A stretch of 64,000 nucleotides of DNA from Vibrio qingdaonensis (GCF_026191675.1 NZ_JAKRRY010000002.1:1-64000); one strand, 5' to 3'. Shown: positions 1 to 8,580, counted from the stretch's first letter. Translations and numbers: made by a program. The notes: generated from the letters alone by a model not told the origin.

Positions 1-2
1 AT

Positions 3-533
3 TATCATAATCATAGCTTCGATGATTGTGCTCGTTACTTAATGCCTGATAGAACGGATATTGATAAGTTAATTATCGGAAGCTATTGCTCAATTGGTTC
101 TGGTGCTGTGTTTATGATGGCTGGTAATCAAGGGCATCAAAATAACTGGGTGAGTACATTTCCATTTTTCTACCAGGAGAATGAATATTTTGCTGATGCT
201 AAAGATGGGTTTGAGCGCTCGGGTGACACGGTTATCGGTAATGATGTATGGATTGGTACAGAAGCCATGATCATGAGTGGTGTATCTGTTGGAGATGGTG
301 CCATTATCGCAAGTCGTGCTGTCGTTACCAAGGATGTAGCCCCATATTCCATAGTGGGCTCAAATCCAGCTCAACATATACGTTACAGGTTCGCTGAAAG
401 TGAAATATCTCAGTTATTAGAAATGAAATGGTGGGAATGGAGCGACGAACAAATTAAGGGAGCTATGAGCTTAATGTGTTCTTCTAATATCGATGGTCTT
501 TATGACTATTGGAAAACGCTAGTACGCTTATAA
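3..533 (+). CDS. catB: CatB-type chloramphenicol/xenobiotic O-acetyltransferase, 5'-truncated by window edge
   Basis: This is a left-handed beta-helix (hexapeptide repeat) acetyltransferase that would transfer acetyl from acetyl-CoA to chloramphenicol or a similar hydroxylated compound in the cytoplasm. The open frame runs to the window edge: residues before the first ATG (position 42) read [13 protein letters not shown], which is the conserved CatB segment before LMPDR, so ATG-42 is internal and roughly 35-40 residues lie outside the window. Visible CatB signatures are [10 protein letters not shown], the AGNQGH segment carrying the likely catalytic histidine, GNDVWIG, and the C-terminal [10 protein letters not shown] and LMCSSNI blocks. 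CatB genes are frequent integron cassettes and also occur as chromosomal copies in vibrios. An attC-like vestige overlaps the stop codon. The family call is firm; real chloramphenicol activity is not shown by sequence. Confidence 0.9.
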   Translation, partial: YHNHSFDDCARYLMPDRTDIDKLIIGSYCSIGSGAVFMMAGNQGHQNNWVSTFPFFYQENEYFADAKDGFERSGDTVIGNDVWIGTEAMIMSGVSVGDGAIIASRAVVTKDVAPYSIVGSNPAQHIRYRFAESEISQLLEMKWWEWSDEQIKGAMSLMCSSNIDGLYDYWKTLVRL

Positions 534-567
534 CAAACGCTCTTCTGCCAAGTTGAGCGCCTATAAG
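527..567 (+). repeat. Possible degenerate attC (VCR-like) site over the catB stop codon
   Basis: The string TAACAAACGC, typical of the start of Vibrio cholerae-type integron repeats, begins at the catB stop codon (531). The segment can fold: CTTATA (527-532) pairs with TATAAG (562-567) and CGCTC (538-542) pairs with GAGCG (555-559) around a 12-nt loop. It is much shorter than a normal VCR (about 120 bp) and I see no matching 3' GTTRRRY half, so I read it as a remnant at best. Confidence 0.35.
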
Positions 568-916
568 TTTTCCTAAAGCCGGGTCGCATTCCGTCCGACT
601 TTAGCATACTGAAGTTAAGTGACTCCCCTTGTTTCTTACCTACGTAATGATAGCGACTGTTCGGGGTTTTCCTGCCTCTAAAAGTCGTTGATATGCCGTT
701 AGCCCTGAGCCGCTCTGCGCAGAAGAGTGTCAGTCACTAGATGAAGCAAGGGCCGGTATTTTGAGTACATCGAAGTGTTTTAAACCGTAAGAATTTATGG
801 CGCAAGAGATAATGCCGTAGAGACGTAGTGGCAAGGCCATTGGTATCGACTTTTTGTGGGGAACACCAATACTTTAGGCTAGTATTTAGCTATCGATATA
901 ATAAAAGGGTGCGGCG
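568..916. other. Intergenic region, no gene recognised
   Basis: This stretch between catB and hchA has no convincing ORF and no RNA gene that I recognise. It contains a GCCGTTAGCC string (about 693-702) that superficially resembles a cassette boundary, but without a paired palindrome. The promoter of hchA is presumably in the AT-rich part just before 917. Confidence 0.5.
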
Positions 917-1780
917 ATGTTAAGGAATCTGTTGGGGCTTGCTCCAAAGCTGGAATTGGATGGTTCATATTCACCTTCAAGGGTTGCTTTGAAGCTTGCG
1001 ACGGCGGAAAAGACCGATTATAAAGAAGTGGTATACACGCCTGTAGTTGGCTCAAAGCGAAAAATATTAGTCTTGGCGACTGAGCAAAAGAATATGAAAA
1101 TGAAAAATGGTAAGCTGTTTTCAACAGGTAATCATCCTGTCGAAACGCTAGTACCCATGCTTCATCTTCGAAATGCAGGCTACGAATTTGAGATATCGAC
1201 GCCTAATGGTCACCCTGCAATCATTGAAATGTGGGCATTTCCCCAGAAAGACCATCATGTAAACGCTATTTACACTGAATATAAAGAACACTTTGAAAAT
1301 CCAACGAATCTAAATACTCTTGTTACTAATGGGTTGAACGCTGAAGATTACGCTGCTGTGTTTATTCCAGGCGGCCATGGTGCAATGTTGGGTCTCCCTA
1401 GCGACCAATTTGTTGGTATGGTTTTAAATTGGGCACATAACAACGACGTATTTACAATTTCCATCTGTCATGGTCCAGCTGCTTTTTTATCGACTCGCGA
1501 GAGTGGTTCTGAGTTTTTATATCAGGGTTATAAAATGGCGGTTTTTCCCGATTCAGTTGATGCTCAAACGCCTATTATTGGCTACTTGCCTGGCAAGATG
1601 CCTTGGGGATTGAGTGAGACGTTAAAAGAGCTTGGAGTGATGTTGGTGAATAGCAAAGCTGACAATACGGTATGTCGTGACCGCTTATTAGTTACAGGCG
1701 CAAGCCCATTAGCTGCGGATGCTTTAGGAAAGTTAGCGGTAGAAACGTTAGCTTCAGCACGGACTAGGGCCCTTAAATAG
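917..1780 (+). CDS. hchA: Glyoxalase III / protein deglycase Hsp31 (HchA)
   Basis: This 287-residue protein is of the DJ-1/PfpI superfamily, close in length to E. coli HchA (283). The family detoxifies methylglyoxal to D-lactate without glutathione, has reported deglycase activity and acts as a holding chaperone. Visible signatures are NGKLFSTGNHPVETL, with the conserved Glu at residue 76, the nucleophile-elbow segment ICHGPAAF (Cys184, His185), and IPGGHGAMLGLP. The predicted metal-site histidine region (ISTPNGHP...FPQKDHHV) also resembles HchA. It is monocistronic: a strong terminator follows at 1881, and the downstream tyrosine operon has its own regulatory region. Assignment is confident; which of its reported activities matters here cannot be told. 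Confidence 0.93.
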   Translation: MLRNLLGLAPKLELDGSYSPSRVALKLATAEKTDYKEVVYTPVVGSKRKILVLATEQKNMKMKNGKLFSTGNHPVETLVPMLHLRNAGYEFEISTPNGHPAIIEMWAFPQKDHHVNAIYTEYKEHFENPTNLNTLVTNGLNAEDYAAVFIPGGHGAMLGLPSDQFVGMVLNWAHNNDVFTISICHGPAAFLSTRESGSEFLYQGYKMAVFPDSVDAQTPIIGYLPGKMPWGLSETLKELGVMLVNSKADNTVCRDRLLVTGASPLAADALGKLAVETLASARTRALK

Positions 1781-1880
1781 TTGCTCTTTAGCCGTTCCAA
1801 TGAGGCCGTCCTCCTCGCGGAATTTGTTTGTCACACGGAGCAACGCGCCAAAACCTGTTGCGTGCATACAGAATCCATCA

Positions 1881-1905
1881 AGCCGCTGACGACAGCGGCT
1901 TTTTT
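1881..1905 (+). terminator. Rho-independent terminator of hchA
   Basis: A perfect 8-bp stem AGCCGCTG/CAGCGGCT (1881-1888 with 1893-1900) encloses a 4-nt loop and runs directly into a T tract (1900-1905). Confidence 0.9.
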
Positions 1906-1952
1906 GTATCCCATGCTTTCCTCTGCGTTATCTTGTACGAATAAAGCTTGTC

Positions 1953-1970
1953 TGTAACAATTCATTCACA
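1953..1970. promoter_or_regulatory. Weak TyrR-type box upstream of hppD
   Basis: TGTAAC-N6-TTCACA compares with the TyrR consensus TGTAAA-N6-TTTACA. It lies 95 bp (about nine helical turns) upstream of a better box at 2048. Taken alone it would be marginal; its spacing and the downstream tyrosine genes make it plausible. Confidence 0.5.
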
Positions 1971-2047
1971 TCACGTCTTCGGTGTAAATCAAAGCACCCC
2001 CTTTCAATCCCTTGATAGTACTCCCTTTCCTGATAGAACTATTTTTG

Positions 2048-2065
2048 TGTAACAATTATTTTACA
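2048..2065. promoter_or_regulatory. TyrR box upstream of the tyrosine catabolic operon
   Basis: TGTAAC-N6-TTTACA matches the TyrR palindrome TGTAAA-N6-TTTACA at 11 of 12 defined positions. It lies about 140 bp before the chosen hppD start. TyrR-family regulators (PhhR in Pseudomonas) respond to aromatic amino acids, which fits control of this operon. The regulator gene itself is not in the window. Confidence 0.7.
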
Positions 2066-2205
2066 ACTTAACGGTTCTTCACCGTGAGCGCCCATTTCCT
2101 TCCATGCATTCCATTATCTCAGCTTGTGGACCAAATTTAATTAAGGGCAAAAAACACAACACTAAACGACGTAACATAAAACCAAAAGATACAGGGAGAA
2201 AGTTC

Positions 2206-3279
2206 ATGGTGGATACCTACAACCCGCTGGGTACGGATGGATTCGAGTTTGTTGAATACACGGCCGTTGACCACAAGGGAATTGAGCAACTTAAAGCGCT
2301 GTTTGTGTCACTTGGTTTTGCTGAGATCGCCAAGCATCGCTCAAAAGAGGCTTGGCTGTATCGACAAGGTGACATCAACTTTATTGTTAATGAACAACCA
2401 CACAGCCAAGCGGCAGCGTTCGCCAAGGTCCATGGGCCATCGGTCTGTGGTATGGCTTTTCGTGTTCATGAAGCCACGGCGGCAATGGCGCAAGCGTTCA
2501 AGGGTGGCGGTGAAGAGTACAAAACAGAAATAGGGCCAATGGAGCTGAGCATTCCTGCCATTTACGGTATCGGTGAAAGCCTGCTCTATTTTGTTGATCG
2601 TTATGGTAAGCAGAGCATCTACGATGTTGATTTCCGATTTTACGATGATGCCAAAGCGCGCATGGCGAAAGCCGATGTTGGTTTGTTTGAGATCGACCAC
2701 CTTACGCACAACGTTAAGCAGGGCAATATGGACGTGTGGTCTGGATTCTATGAGCGTCTTGGCAACTTCCGCGAGATTCGCTACTTTGACATTGAGGGCA
2801 AACTGACAGGGCTTGTAAGCCGCGCTATGACGTCACCTTGTGGCAAGATCCGCATCCCAATCAATGAGTCTTCAGACGACAAATCACAGATCGAAGAGTT
2901 CATCCGCGAATACAACGGTGAAGGAATCCAACACATCGCGTTGGCCACGGATGACATCTACAAAACGGTGAAAACCTTGCGTGATCGCGGTATGGACTTT
3001 ATGCCAACCCCAGATACCTACTATGAGAAAGTGGATCAGCGTGTGAAAGGTCACGGTGAAGACACTGAGCTGCTTCGTGATCTGCGTGTTCTGATTGATG
3101 GCGCACCGACCAAAGACGGTATCTTGCTGCAGATTTTCACGCAAACGGTAATCGGGCCGGTGTTCTTTGAAATTATTCAGCGTAAAGGCAATGAAGGTTT
3201 TGGCGAAGGTAACTTCAAGGCGCTGTTTGAATCGATTGAAGAGGACCAGATTCGTCGAGGAGTATTAGACGATGCATAA
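2206..3279 (+). CDS. hppD: 4-hydroxyphenylpyruvate dioxygenase
   Basis: This non-heme Fe(II) dioxygenase converts 4-hydroxyphenylpyruvate and O2 to homogentisate and CO2, the second step of tyrosine degradation after transamination. I start it at the ATG of MVDTYNPLG, preceded by an AGGGAGA ribosome-binding site, which gives 357 residues, the normal bacterial HPPD length. An in-frame ATG at 2104 would add 34 basic, unconserved residues. The two vicinal-oxygen-chelate domains carry the iron ligands His165 (FEIDHLTHNV), His243 (GIQHIALAT) and Glu322 (PVFFEIIQRKG), and the C-terminal GFGEGNFKALFESIE block is typical. It overlaps hmgA by 8 nt, so translation is probably coupled. It heads the hppD-hmgA-fahA-maiA operon under TyrR-type boxes. 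Confidence 0.96.
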   Translation: MVDTYNPLGTDGFEFVEYTAVDHKGIEQLKALFVSLGFAEIAKHRSKEAWLYRQGDINFIVNEQPHSQAAAFAKVHGPSVCGMAFRVHEATAAMAQAFKGGGEEYKTEIGPMELSIPAIYGIGESLLYFVDRYGKQSIYDVDFRFYDDAKARMAKADVGLFEIDHLTHNVKQGNMDVWSGFYERLGNFREIRYFDIEGKLTGLVSRAMTSPCGKIRIPINESSDDKSQIEEFIREYNGEGIQHIALATDDIYKTVKTLRDRGMDFMPTPDTYYEKVDQRVKGHGEDTELLRDLRVLIDGAPTKDGILLQIFTQTVIGPVFFEIIQRKGNEGFGEGNFKALFESIEEDQIRRGVLDDA

Positions 3280-4447
3280 ATGGATCTCGTTTCCTCATCG
3301 GGAAGGGGTGTGCTCTAAACAAGCACACGCCGACTTTCCCGAAGAGGCAATGTATGAGAGGGAAGCGGGGCGGAGTGGTTTCTTTGGTCCTGCGGCGCAC
3401 TTTCATCACCAACATGCTCCTACCGGTTGGTCTGAGTGGGAGGGCGACTTACGCCCCCGCGCGTTTGATTTTACCTTAGTTGAAAAAGCCAGCCAGATAA
3501 CGCCTTGGGCCGTGCCTCACCTTTTGCACAATGCGGACTGCAAAATTCGCGTGTGGCGAATGGATGAGAAGATGGAGTTTTTGGTGCGTAATTCCGATGG
3601 GGATGAACTGCTGTTCATTCACCAAGGCAGTGCTGAACTTTATTGCGATTATGGCCATTTAGAGGTGAGTGAAGGGGATTACGTGATGATCCCGCGCTCG
3701 ACCAATTGGCGTTTGGAGCCAAGTGAGCCGATGTTTATCTTGATGGTTGAGAATACCGATGCGGCGTATTCCTTGCCAGAAAAAGGCATGGTCGGTCATC
3801 ACGCGGTGTTTGATCCGGCCGTTCTCGATATCCCTTCGATTAATGACAAGTTCCGCGCTCAGTATTCTGAAAGCCAGACTCAGGTTCAGGTGAAACGCCA
3901 CGATAAAGTCAGTGTGATCACGTATCCGTTCAACCCACTGGACGCGATTGGTTGGCATGGCGACTTAGCGGTAGTGAAAGTGAACTGGCGTGATATCAGG
4001 CCGCTGATGTCACATCGTTATCACTTGCCCCCTTCCGCACATACCACGTTTGTGGGCGCAGGATTTGTGGTGTGCACCTTTGTGCCGCGCCCGATTGAGA
4101 GCGATCCTGGTGCATTGAAAGTACCGTTTTATCACAACAATGATGACTACGATGAAGTGCTGTTCTACCACGCCGGGGACTTCTTCAGCCGCGACAACAT
4201 TGAAGTGGGTATGGTGACCTTCCATCCGGCTGGGTTTACGCATGGGCCTCACCCAAAAGCCTTCAAGGCGGGTCTGGCGCACAAGAAGACGTTTACCGAT
4301 GAAGTGGCGGTGATGATCGACACTCGCCATGCACTGCAGTTCTCTGATGAACTCGATAGCGTTGAGAACAAAGAATATGTCTATAGCTGGCAAGAAAAGA
4401 ATGGGCAAGAGACGAGCTTGCAAAAGGCCGAGAGCGATAAGAAGTAA
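3272..4447 (+). CDS. hmgA: Homogentisate 1,2-dioxygenase
   Basis: This enzyme opens the ring of homogentisate to 4-maleylacetoacetate using Fe(II) and O2; loss of it in vibrios causes brown pyomelanin pigment. The 391-residue cupin protein belongs to the shorter bacterial branch (human HGD is about 445). Recognisable blocks are GPAAHFHHQHAPTGW near the N-terminus, FVGAGFVVCTFVPRP, the metal-site region YHNNDDYDEVLFYHAGDF and the VTFHPAGFTHGPHP segment, whose His and Glu residues are the expected iron ligands. Its ATG lies inside the last codons of hppD (8-nt overlap), and fahA follows after 9 nt. Confidence is high. Confidence 0.95.
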   Translation: MHKWISFPHREGVCSKQAHADFPEEAMYEREAGRSGFFGPAAHFHHQHAPTGWSEWEGDLRPRAFDFTLVEKASQITPWAVPHLLHNADCKIRVWRMDEKMEFLVRNSDGDELLFIHQGSAELYCDYGHLEVSEGDYVMIPRSTNWRLEPSEPMFILMVENTDAAYSLPEKGMVGHHAVFDPAVLDIPSINDKFRAQYSESQTQVQVKRHDKVSVITYPFNPLDAIGWHGDLAVVKVNWRDIRPLMSHRYHLPPSAHTTFVGAGFVVCTFVPRPIESDPGALKVPFYHNNDDYDEVLFYHAGDFFSRDNIEVGMVTFHPAGFTHGPHPKAFKAGLAHKKTFTDEVAVMIDTRHALQFSDELDSVENKEYVYSWQEKNGQETSLQKAESDKK

Positions 4448-4456
4448 GGGAGCAGA

Positions 4457-5494
4457 ATGAAATTAGCAACCAAGAAAAATGGGACTCGCGATGGTCTATT
4501 GATGGTCGTGAGTAAAGATCTCAAACAGTGTGTGGCGGCCACCGACATCTTCCACGCGATGCACCTTGCACCCACCATGCAGGTGGCATTGGATAACTGG
4601 GATCGCGTGGCTTCTCAGTTGGAAGAGTTATACACCTCGTTAAACAACGGGCAAGTGACAGGCAGTGAAGTCTTTGTCTCTCAGTCTTGTGAGTCGCCTT
4701 TGCCGCGCGCTTATCAATGGGCAGACGGCAGTGCCTATGTAAATCACGTTGAGCTGGTGCGTAAAGCACGTGGTGCTGAAATGCCAAAAAGCTTCTGGGT
4801 TGATCCATTAATGTATCAAGGTGGCTCAGATGCGTTTATAGGCCCTTGTGACCATATCGAATTTGCCAACGACGAATGGGGCATCGATTTCGAGGGTGAG
4901 GTTGCGATAGTAACCGGTGACGTGCCGATGGGCGCGAGTGCCAAACAGGCACAAGATTCAATTCGCTTGTTGATGTTGGTGAATGATGTATCGCTGCGCG
5001 GGTTGATCCCTGCTGAGCTGGCAAAGGGCTTTGGCTTCTTCCAGTCCAAGCCTTCTTCGGCGTTCTCTCCGGTTGCGGTGACACCTGATGAGCTTGGTGA
5101 ACAGTGGCGAGGCAGCAAGGTGCATTTACCACTGATATCGACCTACAACGACAAGCCTTTTGGTTGCCCGAATGCGGGCGTCGATATGACCTTCAATTTT
5201 GCAGAGCTAGTCGTGCATGCTGCGAAGACGCGTCCATTGTCGGCGGGCGCAATCATAGGCTCAGGCACGGTGTCGAATAAACAAGGCACGGATCACGGCA
5301 CTTCAATTGCTGAAGGTGGCGTGGGCTATTCATGCATTGCCGAAGTGCGCATGATTGAGACCATTCGAGATGGTAAACCGTCGACTCAATTCATGTCGTT
5401 TGGTGATTCTATTCGCCTAGAAATGTTCGATGCGGCGGGGGACTCGATTTTTGGCGCGATTGACCAAAAAGTGAGCCAATATCAAGAACGATAA
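4457..5494 (+). CDS. fahA: Fumarylacetoacetate hydrolase
   Basis: This enzyme cleaves 4-fumarylacetoacetate to fumarate and acetoacetate, the last step of the homogentisate pathway. The 345-residue protein has an N-terminal FAH-specific domain (about 1-75) followed by the metal-dependent FAH fold. Key blocks are ESPLPRAYQWADGSAYVNHVE, DFEGEVAIVTGDV (acidic metal ligands), MLVNDVSLRGL and AGAIIGSGTVSNKQG. A GGGAGC ribosome-binding site precedes the ATG, 9 nt after the hmgA stop. The acetoacetate product is the substrate of the convergent aacS gene downstream. Confidence 0.93.
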   Translation: MKLATKKNGTRDGLLMVVSKDLKQCVAATDIFHAMHLAPTMQVALDNWDRVASQLEELYTSLNNGQVTGSEVFVSQSCESPLPRAYQWADGSAYVNHVELVRKARGAEMPKSFWVDPLMYQGGSDAFIGPCDHIEFANDEWGIDFEGEVAIVTGDVPMGASAKQAQDSIRLLMLVNDVSLRGLIPAELAKGFGFFQSKPSSAFSPVAVTPDELGEQWRGSKVHLPLISTYNDKPFGCPNAGVDMTFNFAELVVHAAKTRPLSAGAIIGSGTVSNKQGTDHGTSIAEGGVGYSCIAEVRMIETIRDGKPSTQFMSFGDSIRLEMFDAAGDSIFGAIDQKVSQYQER

Positions 5495-5537
5495 TCGGAT
5501 AGCTAGAGAACTAAGGCTACAAAGAGAGGGATTATGA

Positions 5538-6218
5538 ATGAGGGCCTTTATGAACGATAGCATGACACTCTATGGCTATTGGCGTTCGTCCGCAGCCTAT
5601 CGGGTGCGTATTGGGTTGAATCTAAAGCAGCTCAACTACGAGTCTATATCGGTGCACTTGGTGTGCAATGGTGGCGAGCAGCATGATCCACAATATCGTG
5701 AGATTAACGCCAGTGAACTTGTGCCCGTGCTGCTGGATGGTGAGGTTCAGCTCAATCAGTCGTTAGTGATTCTTCAATACCTAGATGAAACTTACCCTGA
5801 CGTCTTACTTATTCCTGATCAGACGCCATTGCGCTATCAAGCTTTGGCAATGGCTCAGGATATTGCGATAGAGATTCACCCTCTCAACAACTTGCGTGTG
5901 CAGCAGTATTTGGAGAGGGCGTTGGCGTGCGAACAAGAGGCGAAAATGGATTGGATTCATTATTGGGTTCATCAAGGATTCAGTGCGCTAGAGGAGAAGT
6001 TAGCGAAGTACCGAAAAACACACGGTGATTCACGTTATAGCCTGACGGATTCGCCATGCATTGTTGATATCTGCTTGGTGCCGCAAGTCTATAACGCGCA
6101 GCGCTTTGCTGTTGATATGTCGCCGTATCCATTGATTAACTCGATTGTAGACGCGTGTAATCAGTTGCCCGCTTTTATTGACGCTATGCCTGAGAACCAA
6201 GCAGATGCACAAGGATAA
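5538..6218 (+). CDS. maiA: Maleylacetoacetate isomerase (zeta-class glutathione transferase)
   Basis: This enzyme uses glutathione to isomerise 4-maleylacetoacetate to 4-fumarylacetoacetate, the step between HmgA and FahA. The N-terminal thioredoxin-fold domain carries the zeta-GST motif YGYWRSSAAYRVRIGLNLK, where SSAA replaces the commoner SSCS, and ELVPVLLDGEVQLNQSLVILQYLDETYP, the glutathione-binding cis-Pro and Ser region. An all-helical C-terminal domain follows, for 226 residues in total. I keep ATG 5538 because AAAGAGAGG sits 8 nt before it; ATGs at 5550 and 5562 are alternatives. It is the last gene of the operon, and an imperfect repeat covers its stop codon. Confidence 0.93.
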   Translation: MRAFMNDSMTLYGYWRSSAAYRVRIGLNLKQLNYESISVHLVCNGGEQHDPQYREINASELVPVLLDGEVQLNQSLVILQYLDETYPDVLLIPDQTPLRYQALAMAQDIAIEIHPLNNLRVQQYLERALACEQEAKMDWIHYWVHQGFSALEEKLAKYRKTHGDSRYSLTDSPCIVDICLVPQVYNAQRFAVDMSPYPLINSIVDACNQLPAFIDAMPENQADAQG

Positions 6219-6260
6219 ACGGATGCAAACGGATAAGCGAAAGCAAAAGGATAGATAAGA
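6211..6260 (+). repeat. Imperfect 16-18 bp tandem repeat over the maiA stop codon
   Basis: Three degenerate units begin with CAA(A)(A/C)GGATA: CAAGGATAAACGGATG, CAAACGGATAAGCGAAAG and CAAAAGGATAGATAAG. The first includes the maiA TAA (6216-6218). It is one of several stop-codon repeats in this window. Confidence 0.55.
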
Positions 6261-6303
6261 GTGACTTCTGCCTACGTCGAGCTATTTCTGTAAGCGAGGA
6301 GCA

Positions 6304-8382
6304 TCAAGGCGCAATAACTCGCTTTATTTCTTCTAAGACCTCGGCGTTAGCAATCGCACCGAGGTTTTCTACGTTGTTGCCATTGATAACCTGTTTCACT
6401 GCCAACTCCACCAGCTTACCAGAGCGTGTTTTAGGCACATCGCTGATAGCAAATATTTGGCTTGGAACGTGCCTCGGTGAACAAGCAGATTTGAGTTTAT
6501 TCTTGATGGTTGCCAGTAATTCGTCACTCAAAATCATGTCTTGTTGCAGTTGAACAAACAGCCATATTTGCTCATTGCGGTCGATATCTTTCCCTACGGC
6601 GATGGAATCAACGACGCCCTCGATGGTATTCACCTGCTGATAGATCTCGGCGGTACCAATTCTTACGCCTCCGGGGTTTAGGGTAGTGTCACCTCGTCCG
6701 TAGAACCGGTAGCCACCACGGCTAGTTTGCTCAACTTCGTCACCGTGGTGCCAGACATTGTCGAATTTGTCCCAGTAAGTGCGGTGATAACGTTCGCCAG
6801 TGTCATTCCAAAAGCCGGCAGGGAAGTTGGGAAGGGAATTGGTGCACACCAACTCGCCACGTTCTTGATTGACTTCTTGACCCGATGAATTGAACACCTT
6901 GATATCGACTCCAAGTCCCGCCTGCTGGCATTCTCCTCGATAAACAGCGGAGATAGGGTTACCCAATACAAAGCAGCCACAAATATCCGTACCGCCGGAA
7001 ATAGACGCTAAATGCAGATCTTGCTTGATGTGCTTGTAGACGTAATCAAACTGTTCTGGGTAGAGCACCGAACCTGTCGAGCAGAGTGTTCTTAACTGAG
7101 GAAGAGAGTGACTCTTGACGGGAGAAAGTTCCGCTTTCTCAATCGCTTCTAAGTACTTGGCTGAGGTGCCAAATGTCGATACTTCAGCGCGCTGCGCTAA
7201 ATCCCACAGAACATTAGGTTGCGGATAAACCGGGCTACCATCAAAAATCACCAAACAGGCGCCGCTCGCGAGCGCAGAGACGTGCCAGTTCCACATCATC
7301 CACCCACACGTGGTGTAGTAGAACACGCGATCTTTCGGCTTAATGTCGCAATGAAGCTGATGCTCTTTCAGGTGGTTGATGGTGGTGCCACCAACGGAAT
7401 GCACAATGCATTTGGGCTTGCCCGTGGTGCCAGAAGAGTACAAAACAAACAGTGGGCTGTTGAAATTTACACGAGTAAAACACAAAGGTTGTGGTGGATA
7501 ATGATTGATGATGTCTTGCCAGCTTTGGGTTGATACATCCGTCTCAATGCGATGCTGATTCAACTCGTCGCTCGGTTTCAAATACGGGGTCTGTTTTAAG
7601 TAGCCGCTTTGTTTCAAATAGCGAATCGAGCATACTCGCTTTAGCCCATTTAGGTGCTCAATGACGTCGTGGTTTTTGTTGGTCATATCGAACGTCTTGC
7701 CATTGAAGGTGTAGCCATCGCAGGTGAACAGAACCTTGGGTTTTACTTGGCCAAATCGTTCAATCACACTCTCTACGCCAAAGTCCGGCGACGTGGAGGT
7801 CCAAATTGCTCCTAAGCTGGTGGTGGCAAGCATTGCGATTACGGTTTGCGGCAGATAAGGGGTGTAGGCTGCAACCACATCGCCGGGTTGCACGCCACAC
7901 TCTATGAGCCATTGTTGAACGCTAGAGACTTCCTCACAGAGAGTTTGCCACGTGTAGCTCTGTTGCTCGCCAAGCTCATTTTCAAACCAAATCGCAAGCT
8001 CGTTTGGCAACGCCTTTGCTGAATCGAGCAAGTTTTCTGCATAGTTAATTTGCGCGTCTGGGAACCAAACGGCATCACGATGAGATTTTGGCTGCTGCCA
8101 GCGGCTCTCGCCTTGCTTTTTAACTCGGTAACCTGGTTCTTTAATACCATTATCTTGCGCCTCAAAGCGGTCGCCTTGCGAACCAACCATGCCACAAAAC
8201 TGCCATACGTTCTGCCAAAATGACTCGGGCTGTTCCACAGACCATTGATGAAGCGCCGTGTGGTTTTGTAACGCTCGCTCAAGTACGCCTTGTTGATTGA
8301 GGCTATCCATAAATCGGGTGACGTTGGCTTGCGCGATGCGTTGGTCGCTTGGTTGCCAAATTGGCTTATTGGGTTGGTGCAT
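6304..8382 (-). CDS. aacS: Acetoacetyl-CoA synthetase (acetoacetate-CoA ligase)
   Basis: This ANL-superfamily ligase activates acetoacetate with ATP and CoA to acetoacetyl-CoA, letting the cell use the acetoacetate released by FahA. The 692-residue length suits AacS, and the N-terminal region (FMDSLNQQG...LHQWSVEQPESFW, then DAQINYAENLL) is the acetyl-CoA-synthetase N-domain. The P-loop LYSSGTTGKPKC lies near residue 314, GWMMWNW follows it, and the C-terminal catalytic lysine motif KTRSGKLVELAV is near residue 650. It is convergent to maiA and divergent from phhA, sharing a 198-bp promoter region containing a TyrR box. Product and context agree. Confidence 0.94.
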   Translation of the reverse strand: MHQPNKPIWQPSDQRIAQANVTRFMDSLNQQGVLERALQNHTALHQWSVEQPESFWQNVWQFCGMVGSQGDRFEAQDNGIKEPGYRVKKQGESRWQQPKSHRDAVWFPDAQINYAENLLDSAKALPNELAIWFENELGEQQSYTWQTLCEEVSSVQQWLIECGVQPGDVVAAYTPYLPQTVIAMLATTSLGAIWTSTSPDFGVESVIERFGQVKPKVLFTCDGYTFNGKTFDMTNKNHDVIEHLNGLKRVCSIRYLKQSGYLKQTPYLKPSDELNQHRIETDVSTQSWQDIINHYPPQPLCFTRVNFNSPLFVLYSSGTTGKPKCIVHSVGGTTINHLKEHQLHCDIKPKDRVFYYTTCGWMMWNWHVSALASGACLVIFDGSPVYPQPNVLWDLAQRAEVSTFGTSAKYLEAIEKAELSPVKSHSLPQLRTLCSTGSVLYPEQFDYVYKHIKQDLHLASISGGTDICGCFVLGNPISAVYRGECQQAGLGVDIKVFNSSGQEVNQERGELVCTNSLPNFPAGFWNDTGERYHRTYWDKFDNVWHHGDEVEQTSRGGYRFYGRGDTTLNPGGVRIGTAEIYQQVNTIEGVVDSIAVGKDIDRNEQIWLFVQLQQDMILSDELLATIKNKLKSACSPRHVPSQIFAISDVPKTRSGKLVELAVKQVINGNNVENLGAIANAEVLEEIKRVIAP

Positions 8383-8474
8383 TCTCTGCCTTTAACAAAA
8401 AGTTAACGTTTTCAGTCTGGTATTTAGGCTTTACAAAGTCAAAAGATCAGCAAAATAAGCGCCTAACAGAACTG

Positions 8475-8492
8475 TGTAAACAAAATGTTACA
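8475..8492. promoter_or_regulatory. TyrR box between aacS and phhA
   Basis: TGTAAA-N6-GTTACA has eleven of the twelve defined bases of the TyrR palindrome. It is 89 bp upstream of phhA and 93 bp upstream of aacS, so it could serve either or both divergent genes. In Pseudomonas the TyrR homologue PhhR activates phhAB, which supports the reading. Confidence 0.7.
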
Positions 8493-8580
8493 TGAAGGCT
8501 GGTTTCGAAAAGTGGCGCAAATTGGCGCTTATCACGAGTGGAGATAGGCTTAAAAGAAGACATTCGTAAGGAGGTGTGCA

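Noticed and set aside
568..870. Group II intron or IS remnant after catB
   Set aside because: I looked for an intron domain V hairpin, reverse transcriptase or transposase fragments and terminal inverted repeats, and saw none.
2104..2205. N-terminal extension of HPPD from the first in-frame ATG
   Set aside because: The 34 residues are basic and unlike HPPD; the ATG at 2206 has a good ribosome-binding site and gives the standard length.
8500..8580. Sigma-54 promoter (TGGC-N9-TTGC) before phhA
   Set aside because: TGGCGC strings are present, but none has the required GG and GC elements at -24/-12 spacing.
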